A stretch of 64,000 nucleotides of DNA from JAFGGT01 sp036733165 (GCA_036733165.1 DAINBB010000001.1:1-64000), one strand, 5' to 3'. Positions 51,074 through 59,580 are shown, counted from the stretch's first letter. A program made the numbers and translations. The notes: generated from the sequence alone by a model not told the origin.

Positions 51074-51769
51074 TCATCTCTTATCGATTATCTTGACCTC
51101 TACATCACCCTTTGTGATGGCATTCAATTTCTCGAAGAACTCCGGTTGCATCCCGGCGGGGATCTCCATCTTGACGTACAGAGTGCCGTCATTGCCCCAC
51201 TCCTCCTTCAACAACTGTCCATAGTTCGAAAGGACGCCGTAGGCCTTTCCCGTATAGTTCGACGGTATCTTTATCGCCATCGTCCTCTTCTCGAACCTTA
51301 GGGGGAGATGCACCCTTATCTTCTTGACTATCTCGTCTATCTGTTTCTCGGTAGATTTGAAAAGGTCTATATGTATGTTCGCCTTTTCCATAGCAGCCTC
51401 TACCCTCGAGGAAGGATGCGGATATCCCGTCTTGGGATCCACTGCGTTCTTGGATATATGGGAGATGATCTTCCTCTTCTTCTCTTCGAATATCTCCTTC
51501 CTCTGCTCTGCTGTGAGCTGAAGGTCTCCCTTGCGTATTATCCTTATGGCTATCTCTTCAATGCTGTCGGTGCCGAAAATCTTCTCAAGGTCCTCGCTCG
51601 GCACCTTCTCGGCAGAGCCCACATCCTTGTATATGTAGTTGGATGCCAGGAACTCCGTCTCATCGTCTCCCTGTTTGATCTTTCTGGCCTTCACGGGGTC
51701 CACAAGGACCTCGAACTTTTCCCCATGGGACTTAAGCCTGGCTATCACAGCGTCATCTATCGTGACCAT
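51074..51769 (-). CDS. Ribosome maturation protein SBDS homologue
   Basis: SBDS family protein, about 231 residues, three domains: FYSH-type N terminus (SHGEKFEVLVDPVKARKIK), a middle helical domain with ISHISKNAVDPKTGYPHP and SSRVEAAMEKANIHIDLF, and a C-terminal ferredoxin-like domain. It helps release aIF6 from the large subunit. ATG 51769 follows GGTGATTTG. Its promoter lies in 51782-51891, so this lower half of the superoperon may be transcribed separately. Confidence 0.93.
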   Translation of the reverse strand: MVTIDDAVIARLKSHGEKFEVLVDPVKARKIKQGDDETEFLASNYIYKDVGSAEKVPSEDLEKIFGTDSIEEIAIRIIRKGDLQLTAEQRKEIFEEKKRKIISHISKNAVDPKTGYPHPSSRVEAAMEKANIHIDLFKSTEKQIDEIVKKIRVHLPLRFEKRTMAIKIPSNYTGKAYGVLSNYGQLLKEEWGNDGTLYVKMEIPAGMQPEFFEKLNAITKGDVEVKIIDKR

Positions 51770-51781
51770 GCAAATCACCAC

Positions 51782-51891
51782 GCTAAACAGTCAAAACGAA
51801 TGAGAAAGCCCCACACCGGGCCCGTTATTTCTTTCATCTTCATCCTCGCTCTATCTATATTTTTAATACTTCTTTTTAAATTTACTTGATA
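51782..51891. promoter_or_regulatory. Spacer within the superoperon, likely promoter for SBDS-rrp4-rrp41
   Basis: This 110-base AT-rich gap is the only sizeable break in the cluster. It contains TTAAAAATATAG on the minus strand near 51856-51867, a TATA-like element about 90 bases before the SBDS start. In many archaea the proteasome alpha gene psmA occupies this position; nothing gene-like is here. Confidence 0.4.
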
Positions 51892-52221
51892 TCAACACTT
51901 TTCCAATGACTTCAACGTCCCTGAAACGCCCTTTACAAGCACATTCACCCTGGCGCCTTGGATATCGGTCATGGTCTTTAGGGACACTATCAGGTCGTCA
52001 ACGGAATCAAGCGAACATCTAGCTATGCCAATGTTGTTCTCCTCATTCCATTCAGAGACCTTCAGATTGACATTGGCAGACCCCTTCTCACCCAACAGGG
52101 AGAGCATCGAGTCCCAGATCGAATGGCGGACGTCCTCCAAGGCGAATCCGGAATCGGAATCGATGAAGAACTTCACATATCTTTTCTTGTCCCTAAGGGA
52201 CTTTGGGATCTTGTACTTCAG
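51892..52221 (-). CDS. Ribonuclease P protein component 2 (Pop5), CTG start
   Basis: Pop5 protein of RNase P, about 109 residues: YKIPKSLRDKKRYVKFFIDS, GFALEDVRHSIWDSMLSLLG, and NIGIARCSLDSVDDLIVSLK, then ARVNVLVKGVSGTLKSLE. The codon that begins the family match is CTG at 52221, overlapping the TGA stop of Rpp30 (CTGA) with a GGGAGGGGA ribosome site 5 nt upstream. No ATG, GTG or TTG is available, so CTG is the apparent start. It pairs with Rpp30 in RNase P. Confidence 0.82.
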   Translation of the reverse strand: MKYKIPKSLRDKKRYVKFFIDSDSGFALEDVRHSIWDSMLSLLGEKGSANVNLKVSEWNEENNIGIARCSLDSVDDLIVSLKTMTDIQGARVNVLVKGVSGTLKSLEKC

Positions 52222-52775
52222 ATAAGTCCCCTCCCTTCCAGAATCTTTCGGGGCATCGTTCCTATGGCGGCCTTCGCCTCGGGATATTCCATGCCCACCA
52301 AGGTCCCAAATGCCACCAGTTCCCTGGGGGTCACCAACTCCATGCCGTCCCTGGCCCCCGAGGTTATGACAATGCCTACCTTCCTTTTCCTTGCGAGTGA
52401 GATGGAACGTCTCAGTGATTGTATCATCCTTGACCTTTGATATCCCCTGGAGTTGATGATGTCCCTTGCGCATATCTCAAAGAACATCCCGTTCCTGCTG
52501 GCCATCTTGGCCAGCGTATCATCGATGGGGTACGGCCTAGACATTACGTCTACAATTGGATTCTCGATTATCCGCCTGTTCGAGGCCATGTCGTTGCCTG
52601 TGGCGAACACTATGTCGGCCCCGCTCTTTTTCACGATCTCATTTATCCTTCCGATGGTATCGGGATATATCATGACCGCTCTGAAGTCGGCGTTTTCGTC
52701 GTCCACGCTAGCAACGTATTCATAGAGGTCGCTCTTTATCCCCCTAAGGTCAATCGCCAAATAGTTGCTTAGCAT
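52218..52775 (-). CDS. Ribonuclease P protein component 3 (Rpp30)
   Basis: TIM-barrel RNase P protein of 185 residues. Marks are LAIDLRGIKSDLYEYVASVD, VDVMSRPYPIDDTLAKMASR and GIVITSGARDGMELVTPREL, then AFGTLVGMEYPEAKAAI. It partners Pop5, whose gene follows with stop-start overlap, to help fold the catalytic RNA. It overlaps the upstream RNA-binding gene by 26 bases. Confidence 0.92.
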   Translation of the reverse strand: MLSNYLAIDLRGIKSDLYEYVASVDDENADFRAVMIYPDTIGRINEIVKKSGADIVFATGNDMASNRRIIENPIVDVMSRPYPIDDTLAKMASRNGMFFEICARDIINSRGYQRSRMIQSLRRSISLARKRKVGIVITSGARDGMELVTPRELVAFGTLVGMEYPEAKAAIGTMPRKILEGRGLI

Positions 52776-53184
52776 TTTCGATCACTTTCTTTCTGTTGGA
52801 CGGAAAGGCCAATATCTTGACAAATATCCTGATGTCCCCACGATCATGCAATCTGTAGACATCATTGAAAAGGTCCTGTTTGTCCATCCTGAAATAAAGG
52901 AAACCCCTATCGTCCACCCTTTCGGGAAGGGTGTCAAAGATCTCCGACCTGATGGATAAGAATAAAGTAGATCCAAAGAAGGCCTTGATATCATCCTCAT
53001 CTTTGATATCGACCCTCAATATTAGGATCTCGTTGCCGTAGTGCCCATTGGTATGCTCTATCTGGATCGACTCCCGGGGAACACCCATCTTGGATATTGT
53101 CCCCAGGACCTTTTCCAATGATTCGGTGGCGTGTGAAAATGTCTCTATCTCGATTCTTTCGACAAGACGTTTCATAGAACGCAC
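52750..53184 (-). CDS. RNA-binding protein, DUF54 family
   Basis: Protein of 144 residues, archaeal RNA-binding family (PF01877, formerly DUF54), typically beside RNase P and L15e genes. Motifs: RLVERIEIETFSHATESLEK, GVPRESIQIEHTNGHYGNE, ILILRVDIKDEDD and RGFLYFRMDKQDLFN. It has no catalytic residues I can recognise. The start is GTG 53184 or ATG 53175; the second is the family's usual start. It is the second gene of the superoperon. Confidence 0.85.
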   Translation of the reverse strand: MRSMKRLVERIEIETFSHATESLEKVLGTISKMGVPRESIQIEHTNGHYGNEILILRVDIKDEDDIKAFFGSTLFLSIRSEIFDTLPERVDDRGFLYFRMDKQDLFNDVYRLHDRGDIRIFVKILAFPSNRKKVIENAKQLFGD

Positions 53185-53186
53185 AC

Positions 53187-53771
53187 TTAGTAGCCCCTAT
53201 TCCCATGAGCGGCCTTGGACGGTCTCAGCTTCTCAGCGCCCTTGCCCTTGTTCGTGAGACCCCTGGACTTCCTTCCTGCCGATGTCTTGCCCCTGTTGAC
53301 CCTTCTGGTATGCTGTTTCTCGCATATCCAATTGATCCTGGAGTCCGATGCTATGGCCGGATGGAATGGGTCCACGAGTATTATCTCATAGTATTTGCTC
53401 TGGCCCGTCTCGCCAACCCAGTATGAGTTCAGTACCTCAAGATTTGGGTACTTTGACTGCACGCGCTCCTCAGCTATCAGCTGAATGCCCTTCTTGGGTG
53501 AGAACTTCTTGACACCAAAGCGCCTTGGCCTTCTCCTTGCCTCGGGCCTGGACTTCCTTCGTCCTCCCCTTCTCACGCGTACCCTGACAATAACATATCC
53601 CTGTTTCGCTCGATACCCGAGCTCCCTCGCCCTGTCTATCCTAGTTGGCCTTTCAACCCTGACCATTGCCTCCTCCTTGTTCCAAAGGGGCAGTCTCCTC
53701 TTGGTTATCTCTGCCAATACTCCTGAACGAGGGTCTTTCCAAGCTTCCTTAACGTAATTGTAATAACCCAT
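53187..53771 (-). CDS. rpl15e: Ribosomal protein L15e
   Basis: Large-subunit protein of 194 residues, first gene of the RNA-processing superoperon. YYNYVKEAWKDPRSGVLAEI at the start, RARELGYRAKQGYVIVRVRV, RRGGRRKSRPEARRRPRRFG, and INWICEKQHTRRVNRGKTSA are typical. Highly basic. The end HGNRGY runs into the RNA-binding gene with almost no gap. The promoter lies in the divergent spacer before the Nudix gene. Confidence 0.95.
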   Translation of the reverse strand: MGYYNYVKEAWKDPRSGVLAEITKRRLPLWNKEEAMVRVERPTRIDRARELGYRAKQGYVIVRVRVRRGGRRKSRPEARRRPRRFGVKKFSPKKGIQLIAEERVQSKYPNLEVLNSYWVGETGQSKYYEIILVDPFHPAIASDSRINWICEKQHTRRVNRGKTSAGRKSRGLTNKGKGAEKLRPSKAAHGNRGY

Positions 53772-53887
53772 TGTCTCTCCTCCTTATGGTTCGGTCGACA
53801 TGCATAACATGTCTTCATCTACATCCCACGGAGTTAATAGTGAAAAACGTTAGATACTTTATAAAGTTTTCCTATTATGGAGTAGAC

Positions 53888-54415
53888 ATGATCGAACTAG
53901 CGACCATAACCGATATGGAAATCTTGGGAGTGGAGAGGAAGGCGGCGGTCCTCCATGGGAGGGAAGCGGCCAGGGCCATATTGTCAAGGGGTAGTGACAT
54001 TGCCCTCCTCTGGGTGTCCAAGCTAGGCTACCACAAACTGCCCGGAGGGGGTCTGGAGGATGGCGAGGAACGAACCGGCGCATTGGCCAGGGAAATACTT
54101 GAAGAGACCGGGTGGGAGGCCGACATAGAGGAAGAACTTGGCATGACCGTAGAGATCAGAGGCGAATTCGGGTTGAGGCAGGTATCCTACGTTTATCTCG
54201 CCCAAGCGTCCAAAAAGGTCGCAAGGCCTTCGTTCACGAAAAAGGAAATGTCGCAAGGGTTTGAACTCAGATGGATGAACATCGATGAAGCTTTAAAAAT
54301 GATGGAAAATGAGGAACCTAAGGATTATGAGGGAAAATTCGTCCATCATAGAGACTTGTTTTTACTTAAAATGGCATATTCTTTAATAATGGATGGATTA
54401 TCTAGCCAAAAATAG
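53888..54415 (+). CDS. Nudix hydrolase
   Basis: Nudix family protein of about 175 residues. A perfect Nudix box is present: GGLEDGEERTGALAREILEE followed by TGW. Substrates could be nucleotides, sugar nucleotides or caps; ADP-ribose cannot be distinguished here. Start ATG 53888 (MIELATITD) follows AT-rich DNA, so the message may be leaderless; an upstream open frame has no family similarity. The end is basic and polar (LSSQK). Confidence 0.88.
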   Translation: MIELATITDMEILGVERKAAVLHGREAARAILSRGSDIALLWVSKLGYHKLPGGGLEDGEERTGALAREILEETGWEADIEEELGMTVEIRGEFGLRQVSYVYLAQASKKVARPSFTKKEMSQGFELRWMNIDEALKMMENEEPKDYEGKFVHHRDLFLLKMAYSLIMDGLSSQK

Positions 54416-54451
54416 AGATAAATAACATCCCGACAATAACTATAGCAGGTG

Positions 54452-54643
54452 ATGCACATTAGCGGAATGCAATCATTTATTGTAGAACATCTGTATGAAA
54501 AGGAAATAGACGTGTATTGTGGTGGCGAGGACAAGTTCTCAGGGATGGTAAAGGCAATAGCTGACAATGTCCTGACGCTCGAGAATCGGGGCGTCTACAC
54601 GTTCGTTGCCGTTGACAAGATAATAGCCATTTGGATGAAGTAG
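54452..54643 (+). CDS. Small Sm-like / MM0924-type protein
   Basis: Protein of about 63 residues with the pattern FIVEHLYEKEIDVYCGGEDK, FSGMVKAIADNVLTLENRGV and DKIIAIW, a small beta barrel resembling the archaeal MM0924-like Sm-related family. RNA binding is possible but not shown. The start is unclear: ATG 54452 follows AGGTG closely, and ATG 54467 (MQSFIVEH) is the more usual family start. It lies downstream of the Nudix gene, 36 bases away. Confidence 0.6.
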   Translation: MHISGMQSFIVEHLYEKEIDVYCGGEDKFSGMVKAIADNVLTLENRGVYTFVAVDKIIAIWMK

Positions 54644-54683
54644 GGTGTAGATGATAGACGAATGCCTTTTGGCATTCAAAAGC

Positions 54684-55589
54684 TCACTTAAACTCCTCTA
54701 TAATCTTCTCAGCTATTATCAACCCCGCCTTGTCCTGGGCCTCCTTTGTGGATGCGCCGATATGTGGTGTGAGCAAGATATTGTCAAGTTCCAGCAACGG
54801 TGAATCGGTAGGTGGTTCGGTTTCAAACACATCTAGGCAGGCTCCGCGTATGTTCCCGTCCCTCAAGGCGGTGTATAGGTCCTTCTCATCCACTATGCCC
54901 CCTCTGGACGTGTTTATCAGGATTGCACTGTCCTTCATCATCATGAGCTGTTCCATGGATATCATGCCCTTTGTCTGGGGAATGAGGGGGACATGGAGCG
55001 TTATGTAGTCAGAGGATCTCAGCAGGTCCTCCATCTCTATGTACTTTACCCCTAGGCTCGCAGCGAGTTCTTCGTTCTTGTGCACATCGAAGGCGAACAC
55101 CTTCATCCCAAATCCATTCGCTATCTTTGCCATATGGGAACCTATCCTGCCGAAACCTATGATGCCCAAGGTCTTTTCGTATATCTCTATCCCCTTCAGG
55201 GAATTCTTTTCCCATTTTCCATCTTTCATCGTGTTGTCAGAACGCACAATGTTCCTCTCAAATGACAACAACATTGCGAAGACCAGCTCGGCAACAGACT
55301 CTGAAAGGGCGGTTGGGGAGTTTATCACCTTTATGCCCCTTTCCTCGCAGGCCTTGAGGTCTATGTTGTCAAGGCCCACACCTGCCCTTGCAACCAGTTT
55401 GAGATTTTTGCCAGACTCTATTATTTTTCTCGAAACCTTCGGCTTGCTTCTGACGACCAGGGCATCAAAGTTCTTAACCTTCTCGGCCAGACCGTCCTCA
55501 TCAAGGCCTGTGGACACTTCAACTTCAAAGTTGGCCTTCAACTGTTCTATCGCCTGTTCCGCTATATTCGATGCAATAAGGACCTTCAT
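54684..55589 (-). CDS. serA: D-3-phosphoglycerate dehydrogenase-like (2-hydroxyacid dehydrogenase)
   Basis: NAD-dependent 2-hydroxyacid dehydrogenase of 301 residues: catalytic Arg in SVAELVFAMLLSFERNIVRS region, NAD site LGIIGFGRIGSHMAKIANGF, LINTSRGGIVDEKDLYTALR (with Glu), and LTPHIGASTKEAQ (His). It resembles 3-phosphoglycerate dehydrogenase but lacks the C-terminal ACT domain, so it is the short form; a glyoxylate or hydroxypyruvate reductase role is not excluded. It has its own promoter in the following spacer. Confidence 0.85.
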   Translation of the reverse strand: MKVLIASNIAEQAIEQLKANFEVEVSTGLDEDGLAEKVKNFDALVVRSKPKVSRKIIESGKNLKLVARAGVGLDNIDLKACEERGIKVINSPTALSESVAELVFAMLLSFERNIVRSDNTMKDGKWEKNSLKGIEIYEKTLGIIGFGRIGSHMAKIANGFGMKVFAFDVHKNEELAASLGVKYIEMEDLLRSSDYITLHVPLIPQTKGMISMEQLMMMKDSAILINTSRGGIVDEKDLYTALRDGNIRGACLDVFETEPPTDSPLLELDNILLTPHIGASTKEAQDKAGLIIAEKIIEEFK

Positions 55590-55880
55590 TCAATCACCAA
55601 TCATCATGTTATCAAAAGATGATATGATTAAGAAGTCATAGGGTATTTATAACTTGTTAGGATGGCACGCATCGCGATGCATATCGCATTGCCCAAAAAA
55701 AAGATTTCGAAAGCATCGTCGATTGTTGTTTTCATAGGTCATCGACAAAGTGCCCCTTGCATCGTCCGCATGCCCGCCGCCGGATGGTGGATTGTTCATA
55801 AAGGCGTATGAAAACGCCCCGGAAGACCCTTAATGACGAGAACAAAAGATTTATATTTAAATTAAAATTATTCTCATCGG
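55590..55880. other. Intergenic region upstream of tRNA-Gln
   Basis: These 291 bases carry the SerA promoter on the minus side and a TATA-like tttatatttaaattaaaatt (about 55850-55870) about 15-25 bases before tRNA-Gln. Open frames of about 50 codons exist on both strands (for example one from the minus strand with GGGHADDARGTLSMTYENNN) but none has a ribosome site or recognisable family. Confidence 0.4.
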
Positions 55881-55953
55881 AGCCGGGTAGGGTAGGGGAC
55901 AATCCTTTGGGCCTTTGGAGCCCGAGACTGCGGTTCGAATCCGCGCCCGGCTA
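55881..55953 (+). tRNA. tRNA-Gln(TTG)
   Basis: The acceptor AGCCGGG pairs with CCCGGCT, an A1-U72 end typical of archaeal tRNA-Gln, with discriminator A. The anticodon stem TGGGC/GCCCG encloses CTTTGGA, giving TTG. The T arm TGCGG-TTCGAAT-CCGCG is regular. CCA is not encoded. A TATA-like element lies just upstream, and the next gene is a lipoprotein. Confidence 0.93.
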
Positions 55954-55993
55954 TTATCATGATCCCTTCTTCACCGACAATGTTAAATAAAGC

Positions 55994-56998
55994 ATGCATA
56001 ACTTTATTTCCGTGAACAGAAAAGTTAGGTTAACCATAATTGTAGCGCTTATATTAGTGATATCCGCATCATCAGGATGCATATCATCCGGACAGCCCAG
56101 CACGACCACATCCTCGCCAGACACCGACGGGGACGGATGGACTGACCAGGAAGAGGCGCTGGCCGGCACAGACCCTAACAATGTCGATTCCGATGGCGAC
56201 GGTTACTACGACCCCGTGGATCCCAATCCTTTGATACCACAGACAACGGCGCCGCCCACGACGACGGCAGCGCCTACGACAGCGGCCCCGACGACGACCG
56301 CAGCTCCGACGACGACGGCAGCGCCTACGACAGCGGCCCCGACGACGATGGCGCCGCCGGAGTTTCCGGACCTCAGTGGACTTGTGTATGCCTTTGAAAA
56401 CTTTCATTCCTCTGACTCGACATGTTGCCGTACAGGTGACATAATTGAGAAGGTGGAGGACCTAGGTGCCCAGACCGTCCTCTATGAGGAAAGCTACATC
56501 TCTGCCGAATTGTTAAACAATCGCGGGATAGATGTGCTTTTGTTCGGAATGACCACAAATAACACGTTGACCGATAATGACATCGATGAGCTGTACCAGT
56601 ATGTTGTCGATGGGGGAATAATATGGTTGGCCACGGTCACGCCGGGGTACAACGAGCTTCTTGGCCAATTTGACACATCCGTGGCCTTCGTAAGCAAAAC
56701 GGAAGTCGACGAGAAGTCATTCTACTGTCATGACGAGGACTGGATATCGTATGACGTCGATGAATTCTATTTGGCGACCATCTATACATTCAGCAATCTT
56801 GAGACCTGGGAGACCACCATACATGTTTACGGGTATGATGGTTACTATGACTGGCCCCAAGTGATCTACAAGAATATCGGTGATGGATACATTTTCTGCA
56901 GCAATATGGCGTTTTGTAAAAACGAATACTATTATCTGAAGGACAACCTGACAATATTCAATAACATCGCCTATATGATAGGAAGCCTATTGGACTGA
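55994..56998 (+). CDS. Secreted lipoprotein with calcium-type repeat and Thr/Pro/Ala linker
   Basis: Protein of 334 residues. N-terminal basic start and signal (VRLTIIVALILVISASSGC), lipobox cysteine at residue 29. Residues about 42-75 have DTDGDGWTDQEEALAGTDPN and DSDGDGYYDPVDPNP, thrombospondin type-3-like Ca-binding repeats. Then a repeated PTTTAAPTT linker of about 40 residues, probably O-glycosylated. The C-terminal 220 residues (FENFHSSDSTCCRTGDIIEK and on) resemble a ThuA/GATase-like fold of unknown role. The message likely starts near the ATG. Confidence 0.72.
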   Translation: MHNFISVNRKVRLTIIVALILVISASSGCISSGQPSTTTSSPDTDGDGWTDQEEALAGTDPNNVDSDGDGYYDPVDPNPLIPQTTAPPTTTAAPTTAAPTTTAAPTTTAAPTTAAPTTMAPPEFPDLSGLVYAFENFHSSDSTCCRTGDIIEKVEDLGAQTVLYEESYISAELLNNRGIDVLLFGMTTNNTLTDNDIDELYQYVVDGGIIWLATVTPGYNELLGQFDTSVAFVSKTEVDEKSFYCHDEDWISYDVDEFYLATIYTFSNLETWETTIHVYGYDGYYDWPQVIYKNIGDGYIFCSNMAFCKNEYYYLKDNLTIFNNIAYMIGSLLD

Positions 56999-57063
56999 CG
57001 TCCCCCCAAGAACGTTTTTAACTTATAAGACATAGATATATGGAATAGTACCGGTTGGAAGTC

Positions 57064-57708
57064 ATGGAAGAGAACGGCAGTTTAGAGATCGGCCCAATAG
57101 ACATGCTAATGGGACTTGTGATATCAAAGGAGATAGATCCTTGGAACATCGACATAGTGGAACTTACGAACAAATACATGGAAAGGATCAGAAAGCTCCA
57201 AGAGCTTGACCTAAGGCTTTCCGGAAAGACGATCCTTGTGGCTTCCATACTTCTACGGATGCAGTCCGAGGACATATTCAGGGAAAAGAGCGATGAGAAG
57301 GAGGAGGAAGAGGAGGAAGAGCTTGATTTTGAGCTAAAACCAATATTGCCCCCCCTTCGAAGGGTCTCAGGAAAGATCACCCTGCCTCAATTGATGGAAG
57401 CGCTTCTCCAAGCGCTTGAGGAGGCGGATAGGAAGAAGACCCTAAAACCAAGGAAGAGAAGAGAGGAAAAGCACGTAATCAGGATCGATGAACACCGTCT
57501 CAATATAGAGGAACAGGTTACAAAGCTGTATGACAGGATATGTGAGATGATCAGGGAGCGAGAGTTCATAACCATGGATGAGCTTTTGGACGACCACACC
57601 CCCCTGTCCATAGCAAGGACCTTGCTTTTCATTTTATATCTGGAGACCAAGAGCAAGATAGAGCTCGAACAGGAAGAGCTCTTTGGAGAGATATACATCA
57701 GGACCTAA
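57064..57708 (+). CDS. scpA: Segregation and condensation protein A
   Basis: Kleisin family protein, about 214 residues, joining SMC heads and ScpB. MLMGLVISKEIDPWNIDIVE is the ScpA signature near the N terminus, then LSGKTILVASILLRMQSEDI. The middle acidic segment (EKEEEEEEELDFELKPIL) is followed by a C-terminal winged helix (ALLQALEEADRKK to ARTLLFILYLETKSKIELEQ). ATG 57064 is chosen over TTG 57055. scpB starts ten bases after its stop. Confidence 0.9.
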   Translation: MEENGSLEIGPIDMLMGLVISKEIDPWNIDIVELTNKYMERIRKLQELDLRLSGKTILVASILLRMQSEDIFREKSDEKEEEEEEELDFELKPILPPLRRVSGKITLPQLMEALLQALEEADRKKTLKPRKRREEKHVIRIDEHRLNIEEQVTKLYDRICEMIREREFITMDELLDDHTPLSIARTLLFILYLETKSKIELEQEELFGEIYIRT

Positions 57709-57718
57709 AGGTGATATT

Positions 57719-58255
57719 GTGGATGAAAGAAAGGTGATAGAGGCTGTATTGTTCGCATCCGGGAAACCAGTATCGAGCCATGAACTGGCAAAGAATCTGG
57801 ATATGGATACAAGGGACGTTACAAGGCACATGAAGGAACTGATGAAAGAATATGAGGGTAGGGACGGCCCCATCGAGATCACCAAGACCATCAAGGACGA
57901 GTACGTCATGCAATTGAAGGAAGAGTACTCCGAGATGGCAGAGAACTATCTGCCAAGGGCCAAGGAGTCCCGAGCGCTTCTCAAGACCCTTGCCCTGATA
58001 GCATACAAGCAGCCTGTCGAACAAAGCGAAGTGATCAACATCAGGGGATCGAGTGCATACAAGCACATAAAGGAGCTTGAAGACAGGAAACTTGTCAACA
58101 AGAGGCCGAAGGAAAGGACATACATCTTATCAACGACCAATGAGTTCTGCGAACTTTACGGACTCAAGTCGGCGGACCCCAATGACGTGAAGAACAAGTT
58201 CGAGGCCCTATTGGGAAGTAAGGGGAGCGAAGATGACAAGGATGAAGCTGAGTGA
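57719..58255 (+). CDS. scpB: Segregation and condensation protein B
   Basis: Winged-helix protein of about 178 residues binding ScpA as a dimer. DERKVIEAVLFASGKPVSSH is the family start, RALLKTLALIAYKQPVEQSE and VINIRGSSAYKHIKELED the core of the second winged helix. The C-terminal tail is acidic. The start is GTG 57719 with AGGTGAT upstream. It overlaps the hydrogenase protease by 23 bases. SMC itself is not in this window. Confidence 0.9.
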   Translation: MDERKVIEAVLFASGKPVSSHELAKNLDMDTRDVTRHMKELMKEYEGRDGPIEITKTIKDEYVMQLKEEYSEMAENYLPRAKESRALLKTLALIAYKQPVEQSEVINIRGSSAYKHIKELEDRKLVNKRPKERTYILSTTNEFCELYGLKSADPNDVKNKFEALLGSKGSEDDKDEAE

Positions 58256-58706
58256 CCTAGAGGGAATGCTCACGGACAGGACTGTCATACTGGGTGTCGG
58301 AAACGACATCAAGGGGGACGACGGCGTAGGATCCTACATAGCCAGGCGATTGGAACGCCAATTCAGGTCAATAGACGGGAAATCCGTGCCTGAGGCGTAT
58401 GCCTACGAGGTCATATCACATAAACCTGACATCGTGCTTATCATCGATGCTGCAAAAATGGGGTCACGACCCGGGTCGGTGGGTGTGTTCACAAAGGAGG
58501 ATGTCAAAAACATCAGTTCTTCAACCCATTCAATGCCCCTCTCAATGCTATCCAAACACCTGGAGAAAGAAGCTGGTTGCATGGTATATATAATCGGCAT
58601 TGAACCAATGGAGACAGAGTTCGATATGAAGCTGACCGACACTGTAAGAAAAAGCGCCGACAATATGGTAGAGATACTGAAAAGCTATAAATCATCAAAG
58701 AAATGA
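58233..58706 (+). CDS. Hydrogenase maturation endopeptidase (M52 family)
   Basis: Nickel-dependent protease that removes a C-terminal tail from the large subunit of [NiFe] hydrogenase; 157 residues. The family signature ILGVGNDIKGDDGVGSYIAR is near residue 20, with the Ni ligand in the aspartate DDG region and others in LIIDAAKMG and SSSTHSMPLSML. It is the HycI/HyaD kind and complements HypA/B/E at 9-11 kb, although separated by 47 kb. It overlaps scpB at its start, which suggests co-expression by chance of layout. Confidence 0.88.
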   Translation: MTRMKLSDLEGMLTDRTVILGVGNDIKGDDGVGSYIARRLERQFRSIDGKSVPEAYAYEVISHKPDIVLIIDAAKMGSRPGSVGVFTKEDVKNISSSTHSMPLSMLSKHLEKEAGCMVYIIGIEPMETEFDMKLTDTVRKSADNMVEILKSYKSSKK

Positions 58707-58728
58707 TAATATACACGTGGGGATGTGA

Positions 58729-59529
58729 ATGGACAAGATATCTTTTTTATTGAACAAGACCAAGAACAAACTTCTTTCACCTATATACTCCACCTATCAG
58801 AGAAGATTGATTGAAAACGTCAAAAAGAAAGAACCTCCTGTCCATATCGGATTCATACTGGACGGAAACAGGAGATATGCCACGGCAAAGGGGCTTGACA
58901 GGAAAATAGGACACATGTTCGGCGCCAAGAAGGTCGAGGAACTGCTCGAATGGTGCTTTGACATCAATATCAAGGTAGTCACCCTATATGCGTTCTCCAC
59001 AGAAAACTTCAACAGGCCCGAAGAGGAGGTCGGGGCCATAATGGACCTTGCCAAGGAAGAGTTCGAAAAGGTCCTCACCAGCAAGAGCATACATGAAAAC
59101 AAGGTAAGGGTCAAGGCCTTGGGGGACTTGGACAAACTGCCAAGAAAACTTCTTGAGGCGATCCAGATAGCCGAGGACAACACCAAGGACTACTGCGATC
59201 ATTTTCTCAATGTCTGTGTCGCATACGGCTCAAAGAACGAGATAGTCTCGGCCGTAAGGAATATAGCCAAGGACGTGAAGGAGGGAAGGCTTGGACCCGA
59301 TGAAATAACATACAATGACATCAGGAAAAATCTCCTTACCAATGAATATCCGGACCCTGATATAATAATAAGGACCGGTGGGGAGTCGAGGCTCTCCAAC
59401 TTCATGCTGCTGCAGGCCGCTTATGCGGAGCTCTTCTTCATAGATGTGTACCTTCCGGAGTTCAGGAAGATAGACTTCCTAAGGATAATGAGGGATTACC
59501 AACGGGCAGACAGAAGATATGGAAAATAA
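58729..59529 (+). CDS. uppS: Cis-prenyltransferase (undecaprenyl diphosphate synthase family)
   Basis: Enzyme elongating isoprenoid diphosphates in cis to make the dolichol-like carrier for protein glycosylation; 266 residues. Motifs: HIGFILDGNRRYATAKGLDR with catalytic aspartate, GHMFGAKKVEELLEWCFD, VVTLYAFSTENFNRPEEEV, and IIRTGGESRLSNFMLLQAAY near the end. The N-terminal about 40 residues are an extension. Flippase-like genes of the window could handle its product, an inference. Confidence 0.92.
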   Translation: MDKISFLLNKTKNKLLSPIYSTYQRRLIENVKKKEPPVHIGFILDGNRRYATAKGLDRKIGHMFGAKKVEELLEWCFDINIKVVTLYAFSTENFNRPEEEVGAIMDLAKEEFEKVLTSKSIHENKVRVKALGDLDKLPRKLLEAIQIAEDNTKDYCDHFLNVCVAYGSKNEIVSAVRNIAKDVKEGRLGPDEITYNDIRKNLLTNEYPDPDIIIRTGGESRLSNFMLLQAAYAELFFIDVYLPEFRKIDFLRIMRDYQRADRRYGK

Positions 59530-59580
59530 GGAACTGATTCATTCATCCTTGCCAGGATAAATCCCCATGGAAAAACTTCC

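Noticed and set aside
55640..55830. About 50-codon frames on both strands before tRNA-Gln
   Set aside because: A caspase-like look of one translation (GAFSYAFMNN) was too weak; no ribosome site or continuation.
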